Assembly (NCBI GenBank): GCA_029934555.1
Contig: JAOZMA010000042.1
Coordinates: 1 to 11,933, forward strand
Direction: 5' to 3'
DNA from: Acidimicrobiia bacterium
GTDB lineage: Bacteria; Actinomycetota; Acidimicrobiia; Spongiisociales; UBA5794
Length of the DNA stretch: 11,933 nt
Part shown: positions 6,467 to 11,933 of the stretch, one piece after another
Layout: each line of letters starts with the position of its first letter
Numbering within the stretch: the first letter of the stretch is position 1
Translations under genes and position numbers: made by a program
Notes under the pieces: generated by a model
Databases searched by the model: none
What the model was told of the DNA's origin: nothing
Seen by the model: the letters and a program-made list of their open reading frames with translations, nothing else

Positions 6467-8065
6467 CTACGGATTCTTGATCTCCGCCTTCGGGCCCAGG
6501 TAGAACCACCAGTTCAAGAAAAGGCAGATGACGTAGAAAACGGCGAATGCGTAGAGCGCATACTCCGGGGTCGCGTTCTTGATCTGCGCACCGAACTCTG
6601 ACGGGACGACGAATGCGCCGTATGCGGCAACCGCGGACGTCCAACCGAGTACCGGGCCCGCCTGTTCCTGGTCGAACACGATTGCGATCGTTCGGAACGT
6701 GGAACCGTTCCCAACTCCAGTGGCGGCGAACAGAACGAGGAACAGCAGGAAGAACGGAAGGAAGTAGTCCTGCGGGGTAGCGGACCCGTACGCCTGCTTC
6801 ATGAAGTAGGCCACGCCCAGCGCACTGGCGATCATCGATACGGCCACCCACTGCGTCACTCTCGCTCCACCGAGTTTGTCCGCCATCCAACCGCCGACCG
6901 GGCGGATGAACGCACCGATGAACGGGCCCATCCATGCAAACGCAAGTGCCGATGGGCCGTCGGGGTTGGCGAGGTCGTGTGTCATCACGCCGTCCACCAT
7001 CACGTGCTGGAAACCGAAGATGACTTTGATCGCAAGGGCGAACCCTGCTGCGTAGCCGATGAAGCTGCCGAACGTCATCGTGTAGATCACGCTCATGATC
7101 CATGTGTTTTTGTTCCCGAAGATCTTGTACTGGCGCTCCAGATTGGGCTTGACGTCGCCCCTCAAGAGCTTGAGGAGAAACACGGTCGCCACGATCACCA
7201 GGGCGATCGTGGGGTACTTCGCCCAGGACCATCCGAGACCGGTCGGAGACGGGAGAATGATGAACAGGCCTGCGATGGCGGGGATGAAGGCCAACCCCAA
7301 CATGCCGCTGATCTTCACGAACGAGTTGATCGGCGACCCGATGTTCGGAGACACATGGTCTGCCCGGATGTTGTCCATCAGGAACCAGGACAAGAAGGCA
7401 AGGGGGATCAGGAAGATGAGCCATACGAAGCCGGCGTTCTGGATCCACGTCGTCGTTCCCGCGGGGATCTTCCCGAAGATCCAGCCGGAAGACTTCTCGA
7501 GTGTGAGACCGCCGCCAACCACGCCAACGGTCATGACGAGCGGTATGAGCACCTGCATCGTCGTTACGCCAGCGTTGCCGAGACCGGCGTTCAAACCGAG
7601 CGCCAGACCCTGCTTCTTCTTGGGGTAGAAGAAGCTGATGTTGGACATCGACGATGCGAAGTTTCCTCCGCCGATGCCGGAGAGTACGGCAAGCGCCTGG
7701 AACACCCAGAGCGGCGTGTCCTGCGACATGAGCGCAAATCCGGTCCCTGCGGCCGGGATCATGAGTAGCGCTGTCGTGAAGAAGATCGTGTTCCGCCCAC
7801 CCGCGATGCGGATCAGGAAACTGCTCGGAATCCTTAGCGTCGCCCCGGTCAGCCCCGCTATCGCCGACAGAGTGAACAGCTCACCCGTGGTGAAGGGGAA
7901 CCCCAGGTTGAGCATCTGAACCGTGATGATGCCCCAGTAGAGCCACACGGCGAAGCCGACGAGGAGGCTCGGGATGGAGATCCAGAGGTTCCGCGTTGCG
8001 ACCTTCTTGCCAGTGGTCTCCCAGAATGTCTCGTTCTCAACGTCCCACTCGTAGATGTCGGCCAT
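6467..8065 (-). CDS. narK: Nitrate/nitrite transporter, NarK/NarU-like MFS protein
   Basis: A 532-residue inner-membrane permease that most resembles E. coli NarK by eye; such proteins exchange nitrate for nitrite or import nitrate. The TM2 block LTGATLRIPSSF contains R78, equivalent to the substrate-binding Arg89 of E. coli NarK. Nitrate signature 1 is GGGNFASSMSNISFFYPKKK (132-151), continuing GLALGLNAGLGNAG. In the C-terminal half, FGSFIGYAAGFAL and GPFIGAFIRPVGGWMADKLGG carry the second binding Arg (TM8). GVGNGSTFRTIAIVF is signature 2. The loop between the halves (about 175-300) is longer than in E. coli NarK and appears to add hydrophobic segments, so the helix count may be 14 rather than 12 (inference). 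AGAGGA stands 6 nt before the ATG. Second of two transporter genes; the upstream one ends 96 nt away. Confidence 0.93.
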   Translation of the reverse strand: MADIYEWDVENETFWETTGKKVATRNLWISIPSLLVGFAVWLYWGIITVQMLNLGFPFTTGELFTLSAIAGLTGATLRIPSSFLIRIAGGRNTIFFTTALLMIPAAGTGFALMSQDTPLWVFQALAVLSGIGGGNFASSMSNISFFYPKKKQGLALGLNAGLGNAGVTTMQVLIPLVMTVGVVGGGLTLEKSSGWIFGKIPAGTTTWIQNAGFVWLIFLIPLAFLSWFLMDNIRADHVSPNIGSPINSFVKISGMLGLAFIPAIAGLFIILPSPTGLGWSWAKYPTIALVIVATVFLLKLLRGDVKPNLERQYKIFGNKNTWIMSVIYTMTFGSFIGYAAGFALAIKVIFGFQHVMVDGVMTHDLANPDGPSALAFAWMGPFIGAFIRPVGGWMADKLGGARVTQWVAVSMIASALGVAYFMKQAYGSATPQDYFLPFFLLFLVLFAATGVGNGSTFRTIAIVFDQEQAGPVLGWTSAVAAYGAFVVPSEFGAQIKNATPEYALYAFAVFYVICLFLNWWFYLGPKAEIKNP

Positions 8066-8096
8066 TCATATTCCTCTCGGATATCGGAGCATCGGT

Positions 8097-8117
8097 CCGT
8101 ACCGGGTCTCGGTACGG
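8097..8117 (-). other. Hairpin between the two nitrate transporter genes
   Basis: CCGTACC (8097-8103) and GGTACGG (8111-8117) are perfect 7-bp arms around a 7-nt loop, in the 96-nt gap between the two narK-type genes. No T-run follows on the minus strand. It may set differential mRNA stability or partial attenuation between the two transporters, as often seen with intercistronic stems (inference). Confidence 0.45.
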
Positions 8118-8161
8118 CTTCTGGCTTACTGACTCACCTCGGCGGTCCTACATGGTCGTGT

Positions 8162-9778
8162 CTACGCCTCCAGGTTCCCTTCAGCGTCGTGTGCGAAACT
8201 GGCGTCGAACGCCCCTTCCGGTTCATCCAGCATGAAGAACGTGACGGCGAAACTGACTAATGCCCCGCTCGCCAGGATGTAGAAGAACGTCTTGGAATCC
8301 ACAAGCGAGAAGAGGACCAGGTAGATGACGGCACCGACGTTGCCGTAGGCGCCAGCCATGCCGGCGATCTGGCCAGTCATCCTGTGATTGATCATCGGGA
8401 TGACGGCGAACGTCGCACCCTCGGCTCCCTGCACGAAGATCGACGCGAAGACGGTCATGGCGACGGCTATGGCCAACCACCAGATCCCGTCGAACGTCGG
8501 TACGACCTCACGGATCCCGTCGGCGTCGACGAGGCCGTTCCACTTGCCGATGAACCCCATCATCAAGAAACCGAGCGCGATCCCGAGCATGTAGACCAGC
8601 ATCGTGCGCTTTCGGTTGGTCATCTTGTCGGAGATGTACCCGCCAAGCGGACGCGCACCGAGGTTGACGAAAGCGAATGAAGCCGCGACGATCCCGGCCA
8701 CCGTCGGGGTGACGATCGAGACCCCGGAATCGTTCGTCAGGGGCTTGAAGACGGTCTCGTAGAACGCAGGGAGCATCGAGACCACCGCGAGCTCTGCGCC
8801 GAAGTTGGCGAAGTACGTCGTGTTCAATGCGGCGACGCTCCCCCAGTGGTACTTCTCGTCATCGGGTACGCCGGCACGGAGGTACGGCAGGTTGATCTGC
8901 AACGTCTTGATCACATGCGCGATGTAGAAGAGGAACAGAACCCCGTAGATGACCCACAGAGCCGTTTGGGAGAGAACCGGTTGTCCGTCGAGCTCAACGC
9001 CTCCGACCCGCCAGGCCAGCACCATGAGCGCTCCCACGAGAGGGAACGACATGACGAGATACATGATGAGGTCACCGTAGGAGGTGACCATCATCGGTTC
9101 GGTCCTTTTCGACCTGTGAAGATGCTCGCCCATTGGAACATCTCGTACCAGGAAGTAGTACATGACGCCGTAGATGCCCATGACGATCCCGTTGATGGCC
9201 ATGGCCCAACGCCAGGCGTCGGGTCCCAGACCGAGCCAGTCACCCAGGAAGGAGATGGTGAACCAGGGCAGGGTCATGGCAGCGAAGGCAGACCCGAAGT
9301 TCCCCCATCCGGCATAGAACCCCTCGGCCCGACCGATGTACTTCGGCGTGAACCACTGGGCGACCATCTTGATCCCGATGACGAAGCCGGCGCCAACAGA
9401 GCTCAGCACCAACCGGGCGATCAGGAGCTGCATGAACGTGTCGCCGAGTCCGAACGCCACGGCGGGAATCGCCATGATGACCATCAAACCCGAGAACACG
9501 ATCCGGGAGCCGTAACGATCGATGAGAGCGCCAACGATGATGCGAGCCGGGATGGTCAACGCCACGTTCGCGATCAGCAGGATCTTGATGTGCTCGTCGG
9601 TGAGCCAGCCGACCGAATCCAGCATGGTCGTCGCAAGCGGCGCCAGGTTGAACCAGACGTAGAACGTCATGAAGAAGGCGATCCACGTGTAGTGGAGCGT
9701 CCTGATCCGTTCCTGGCTGAAGTCGAGCAGCTTCGGCGGTACCTCGCCGGTGGGCGACGATTGACCGTCCTGGTTCAT
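8162..9778 (-). CDS. Nitrate transporter, NarK1/NasA-like MFS protein
   Basis: A 538-residue major-facilitator permease of the nitrate/nitrite porter group, clearly different in sequence from its neighbour. The N-terminal helix YTWIAFFMTFYVWFNLAPLA matches the type I (nitrate/proton symport) members. R79 in TM2 (ALTIPARIIVGALIDRYG, which also carries the MFS motif A) and the Arg of VNLGARPLGGYISDKM in the second half are the expected nitrate-binding pair. GAGFVIGIKMVAQWFTP with GFYAGWGNFGSA fits signature 1. QGAEGATFAVIPM with GMAGAYGNVGAV fits signature 2. The start at 9778 is chosen for GGAGGAGAGG just upstream; an in-frame start at 9829 lies in the structured leader and would give an odd Arg-rich extension. 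First gene of the transporter pair, divergent from the Rrf2 gene. A narK1-type name is likely but I leave the symbol open. Confidence 0.93.
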   Translation of the reverse strand: MNQDGQSSPTGEVPPKLLDFSQERIRTLHYTWIAFFMTFYVWFNLAPLATTMLDSVGWLTDEHIKILLIANVALTIPARIIVGALIDRYGSRIVFSGLMVIMAIPAVAFGLGDTFMQLLIARLVLSSVGAGFVIGIKMVAQWFTPKYIGRAEGFYAGWGNFGSAFAAMTLPWFTISFLGDWLGLGPDAWRWAMAINGIVMGIYGVMYYFLVRDVPMGEHLHRSKRTEPMMVTSYGDLIMYLVMSFPLVGALMVLAWRVGGVELDGQPVLSQTALWVIYGVLFLFYIAHVIKTLQINLPYLRAGVPDDEKYHWGSVAALNTTYFANFGAELAVVSMLPAFYETVFKPLTNDSGVSIVTPTVAGIVAASFAFVNLGARPLGGYISDKMTNRKRTMLVYMLGIALGFLMMGFIGKWNGLVDADGIREVVPTFDGIWWLAIAVAMTVFASIFVQGAEGATFAVIPMINHRMTGQIAGMAGAYGNVGAVIYLVLFSLVDSKTFFYILASGALVSFAVTFFMLDEPEGAFDASFAHDAEGNLEA

Positions 9779-9888
9779 GATCCCTCTCCTCCGCGCCGGG
9801 TTTCTCCGGATCGGTGTCCTTCCCGACACCAGCCCGCGCCCGGGTGGGCGCGGCCCCTAGTTTGTACGGACGACGCCCCAAACGTCAA
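9779..9888 (-). promoter_or_regulatory. Promoter and structured 5' leader of the nitrate transporter genes
   Basis: On the minus strand TTGACG (9883-9888) is followed after 16 nt by TACAAA (9861-9866), a fair vegetative-type promoter predicting a start near 9854. The transcript would then begin with a perfect 8-bp hairpin, CCGCGCCC/GGGCGCGG (9834-9841 and 9846-9853), followed by a 6-bp hairpin GGTGTC/GACACC (9813-9818 and 9825-9830) and a strong ribosome-binding site. A GACG-N7-CGTC inverted repeat (9872-9886) overlaps the -35. I see no FNR-type TTGAT-N4-ATCAA site. Function of the stems is unknown. Confidence 0.5.
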
Positions 9889-9890
9889 CT

Positions 9891-9924
9891 TTGTCCCTAA
9901 ACGTTCAGTGCTAAGGTGCAGGTC
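9891..9924 (+). promoter_or_regulatory. Promoter of the Rrf2 gene, probably giving a leaderless mRNA
   Basis: TTGTCC (9891-9896) and, 15 nt on, TGCTAAGGT (9909-9917), whose TAAGGT fits the actinobacterial TANNNT -10 pattern with a TGn extension. Seven bases later comes the GTG at 9925, the spacing expected if transcription starts at the start codon. AAACGT occurs twice, at 9880-9885 and 9899-9904, 19 bp apart (two helical turns), flanking the -35 of both divergent promoters; this could be an operator pair, possibly for the Rrf2 protein itself (inference). Confidence 0.5.
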
Positions 9925-10437
9925 GTGCAGGCCACACTCGGACGCAAGGGCGATTACTCGGTACGAGCGGTGCTCGATATCTCCAATCACAACGGTGATC
10001 GACGCAAGTCCCGGGAGATCGCCGAAGAGATGGATATCCCCGTTCGTTACCTGCCTCAGATCCTCGCGAACCTCGTGGAACATGCCATTCTCACCGCCGA
10101 GGCAGGTCCAAACGGTGGCTATCTCCTTGCCAGGCCGGCCGACGACATCACCCTCCTCGACGTCGTCGAAGCCGCAGAAGGCCCTATACGCCTCGACCAG
10201 TGCGTCTTGAGGGGCGGCCCATGCGATTGGCAAACCTCATGCCCGGTACACATACCTTGGAATCGCGCGATCAATGCACTCACGGAAGAGTTGACAGCGA
10301 CGACGTTCGGCGAACTGGCACTGCAGTGTGCAGCGATCGCCACCGGTAATTACGAGTTGCCGGCCGACATGCCACCGCACGTCATCCCAACGCCGCGACG
10401 CCCACGGATCGAAACGACGGGAGCTCCGGGCACATGA
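9925..10437 (+). CDS. Rrf2-family transcriptional regulator with Fe-S type cysteines
   Basis: A 170-residue DNA-binding protein of the IscR/NsrR/Rrf2 group. The N-terminal winged helix has KGDYSVRAVLDIS (8-20), the recognition region IAEEMDIPVRYLPQILANL (32-50) and the wing GPNGGYLLARP (61-71). The sensor segment DQCVLRGGPCDWQTSCPVH holds C93, C100, C106 and H109. IscR has C92, C98, C104 and H107, so the set is kept but the first gap is six residues instead of five. The Pro/Arg-rich tail after about 145 is unlike the core family. Members sense NO, oxygen or Fe-S supply through a [2Fe-2S] or [4Fe-4S] cluster. Start at GTG 9925 is preferred (TANNNT spacing, AAGG 8 nt upstream); GTG at 9916 would add three residues. 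It stands between the nitrate transporters and the cytochrome/narG genes, so control of both arms is likely (inference). Confidence 0.92.
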   Translation: MQATLGRKGDYSVRAVLDISNHNGDRRKSREIAEEMDIPVRYLPQILANLVEHAILTAEAGPNGGYLLARPADDITLLDVVEAAEGPIRLDQCVLRGGPCDWQTSCPVHIPWNRAINALTEELTATTFGELALQCAAIATGNYELPADMPPHVIPTPRRPRIETTGAPGT

Positions 10438-10522
10438 AAGTCACGCCACTCGTTTTCGGTACGACCACACAACGTCATCAAGCCAATCATTGGACATCGA
10501 GCAAAGAGAGAAGGAAGACCGC
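10438..10522 (+). promoter_or_regulatory. Gap before the cytochrome gene with palindrome CCAATCATTGG
   Basis: The 85-nt gap contains a perfect 11-nt palindrome, CCAAT-C-ATTGG (10483-10493), about 30 nt before the cytochrome ATG. It is a possible operator for a dedicated nar promoter. I do not see a convincing -10/-35 pair, so the cytochrome and narG may be transcribed from the Rrf2 promoter or from an activator-dependent promoter. Confidence 0.3.
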
Positions 10523-11344
10523 ATGAATCGAGCGGTGCGGCTGTTTTCAGCGACAGGGATCGCGTTGAGCCTGCTGGTAGTGGCAATGATCGTGTTGCTC
10601 CCCGGTCTGGCCGGAGCTCAGGAGAATGCCGAAGGGCAGGATATCTACTTGACCAACTGCTCGTCATGTCACCAGCCGAACGGCCTCGGCGTTCCCGGCT
10701 CCTTCCCTCCCCTATCCGGCAACCCCAATGTTCAAGACTCCGAGTACGTCGGCGGTGTCATCGTCGGCGGGCTGAGCGGCCCGATCGAGGTGCTCGGAGA
10801 AACATACGACGGAGTGATGCCACCATTCGCGAGCCTCTCGGAAGCTGAGATCGCAGCGGTCACCGAATACATCCAGGCCGACGTCTTCGAGGCTGCCGAT
10901 GACGGCGACACCCTCGAACCCGGCGACTCCGCCACGGGAGAGGCCATCTTCCTCGGAGCCAACCGCCTCGAGAACGCTGGACCCGCCTGCGTCGCGTGCC
11001 ACACGGCCGCGAACCACCAGAACCTGAGCGGATACACGTTGGGTCCGGACCTCACGGATCTTGCCGTGAGATACGGCGGAGAAGAAGCCGTTGCTGCGGC
11101 ACTCAGCAATCCCCCCTCGGCAACGATGCAGCCCCTCTTCGACGGAGCACCGATCGTCGATCAGGAGCGCGCAGATCTTGCTGCGTATTTCGAGTCGATC
11201 TCAGACGCGGAGATATCCCGCAGTCCAGTCGACATCCTGCTCGTAGCCGGCGTCATCGGCATCATCATCTTCTTCGCCCTGATGCTTCTCGCCCCACGCA
11301 GTAGGAAACCCGGATTTGCAGAGACACTGAGGAGTCAACGATGA
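10523..11344 (+). CDS. Membrane-anchored diheme cytochrome c, nar-operon (NarC-like)
   Basis: A 273-residue exported electron carrier. Residues 1-32 form a signal sequence or anchor (NRAVR, hydrophobic core 10-30, AGA before Q33). The first cytochrome c domain has heme site C46-S-S-C49-H50 and probable Met ligand M99 (GVMPPF). The second has C156-V-A-C159-H160 and probable ligand M202 (ATMQPLF). A C-terminal helix (about 238-257) followed by PRSRKP anchors the protein with the tail in the cytoplasm. AAGGA lies 7 nt before the chosen ATG; the longer in-frame reading from 10328 only overlaps the Rrf2 gene. The stop overlaps narG as ATGA. In Thermus a cytochrome c gene, narC, heads the nar operon and is needed for active nitrate reductase. 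A similar role here is likely by position, but orthology is not shown. Gene symbol left open. Confidence 0.9.
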   Translation: MNRAVRLFSATGIALSLLVVAMIVLLPGLAGAQENAEGQDIYLTNCSSCHQPNGLGVPGSFPPLSGNPNVQDSEYVGGVIVGGLSGPIEVLGETYDGVMPPFASLSEAEIAAVTEYIQADVFEAADDGDTLEPGDSATGEAIFLGANRLENAGPACVACHTAANHQNLSGYTLGPDLTDLAVRYGGEEAVAAALSNPPSATMQPLFDGAPIVDQERADLAAYFESISDAEISRSPVDILLVAGVIGIIIFFALMLLAPRSRKPGFAETLRSQR

Positions 11345-11933
11345 CCAAGGAATGGATCCGGGACAGCGACGCTCCTGCCGAGCGGAAGTGGGAAGAGTTC
11401 TACCGCAATCGCTTCCAGCACGACAAGCGTGTCCGCACGACCCACGGGGTCAACTGCACCGGTTCGTGCAGTTGGGAGGTCTTCGTCAAGGACGGGATCG
11501 TCACCTGGGAGCTGCAAGCAACTGACTACCCGGCGCTCGAGGATGGCCTTCCGCCCTATGAGCCACGCGGTTGCCAACGCGGGATCAGCTACTCCTGGTA
11601 TCTCTACAGCCCCATCCGGGTGAAGTTCCCGTACGGACGCGGCGCTCTCATCGATCTCTACCGCGAAGCCAAATCCGTCTACCCCGATCCTGTCGACGCG
11701 TGGGCATCGATCATGGGCAATCCTGCCAAACGGAAGCACATCCAGACTTCTCGCGGCATGGGTGGGTTCCGCCGCATGATGTGGGACGAAGCTCTCGAGA
11801 TCGCCGCAGCCTCGGTCGTGTACACGACGAAGACCTACGGCCCCGACCGTGTCGCAGGGTTCTCGCCGATCCCGGCCATGTCACAGATCAGTTACGCGGC
11901 CGGGAGCAGGTTCCTCAGCCTGCTCGGCGGCAC
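11341..11933 (+). CDS. narG: Respiratory nitrate reductase alpha subunit, N-terminal part (runs off the right edge)
   Basis: The first 197 codons of the molybdenum catalytic subunit of membrane-bound nitrate reductase, which reduces nitrate to nitrite; full-length proteins are about 1,200 residues. The FS0 [4Fe-4S] ligands are H35, C39, C43 (HGVNCTGSCSW) and C78 (EPRGCQRG), with the NarG spacing H-X3-C-X3-C-X34-C. SYSWYLYSPIRVKFPYGR, SDP-like YPDPVDAWASI, RGMGGFRRMMW and YGPDRVAGFSPIPAMS match E. coli NarG closely. The His ligand marks NarG-type enzymes against Nap or formate dehydrogenase. There is no twin-Arg signal; the N-terminus is shorter than in E. coli, so a cytoplasmic-facing active site is expected. 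The Asp that ligates Mo lies beyond the edge. The ATG overlaps the cytochrome stop by 4 nt. narH, narJ and narI are expected next. Confidence 0.97.
   Translation, partial: MTKEWIRDSDAPAERKWEEFYRNRFQHDKRVRTTHGVNCTGSCSWEVFVKDGIVTWELQATDYPALEDGLPPYEPRGCQRGISYSWYLYSPIRVKFPYGRGALIDLYREAKSVYPDPVDAWASIMGNPAKRKHIQTSRGMGGFRRMMWDEALEIAAASVVYTTKTYGPDRVAGFSPIPAMSQISYAAGSRFLSLLGG

Noticed and set aside
6977..7768. Plus-strand open frame of 263 codons
   Set aside because: Antisense to the narK gene; highly charged, no motif, typical mirror of a hydrophobic membrane protein gene.
9779..9829. Upstream start for the first nitrate transporter
   Set aside because: It would add an Arg-rich stretch encoded by the leader hairpin region; the ATG at 9778 has a much stronger ribosome-binding site.
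8846..10210. Long plus-strand open frame of 454 codons
   Set aside because: It is antisense to the nitrate transporter and crosses the divergent promoter into the Rrf2 gene. Its sequence is low-complexity, rich in His, Asp, Arg and Pro, with no family resemblance; it is a GC-rich codon shadow.
10328..10522. N-terminal extension of the cytochrome reading frame
   Set aside because: It overlaps the end of the Rrf2 gene and would put 65 polar residues before a clean signal sequence; the ATG at 10523 has a proper Shine-Dalgarno.

Overview
The window looks like a high-GC Gram-positive (Actinomycetota) chromosome, possibly from an Acidimicrobiia-like or other deep, poorly cultured lineage. The basis is the start of a 16S rRNA gene with actinobacterial character, GC-rich coding sequence, frequent GTG/TTG starts, 4-nt stop/start overlaps, and a likely leaderless regulator gene. 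The exact lineage is inference; it could be settled by placing the 16S fragment or PheT in a tree.

Layout, left to right. (1) 1-~610, minus strand: the 5' third-or-less of a 16S rRNA gene, its leader with a boxA-like antitermination element and a strong hairpin, and an extended -10 promoter (TGCTATAAT) whose spacer is filled by a 17-nt perfect palindrome. (2) 738-6203, minus strand: a compact information-processing operon, pheS-pheT-mpg-tyrS followed by a 65-aa two-helix membrane protein. pheS/pheT, pheT/mpg and mpg/tyrS each overlap by exactly 4 nt (ATGA or GTGA). (3) 6204-6466: a non-coding gap with a perfect 10-bp hairpin. (4) 6467-9778, minus strand: two different nitrate/nitrite major-facilitator transporters (NarK types), with a hairpin between them and a structured 5' leader. 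(5) 9779-9924: a back-to-back divergent promoter region. (6) 9925-11933, plus strand: an Rrf2-family regulator with Fe-S-type cysteines, a membrane-anchored diheme cytochrome c, and the first 197 codons of narG, the respiratory nitrate reductase alpha subunit. The cytochrome and narG overlap by 4 nt.

The right half is a respiratory nitrate reduction locus. The two NarK proteins import nitrate and export nitrite. NarG (with NarH/J/I expected beyond the window edge) reduces nitrate in the cytoplasm. The diheme cytochrome resembles in position the NarC of the Thermus nar operon and suggests an electron link on the outer face of the membrane. The Rrf2 protein between the divergent arms is the obvious candidate regulator, sensing NO, oxygen or Fe-S status.

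I see no CRISPR array, insertion sequence, prophage, tRNA gene or defence system. The more unusual signals are the Rrf2/diheme-cytochrome/narG arrangement, the degenerate HIGH motif in TyrRS, and the palindrome in the rRNA promoter.
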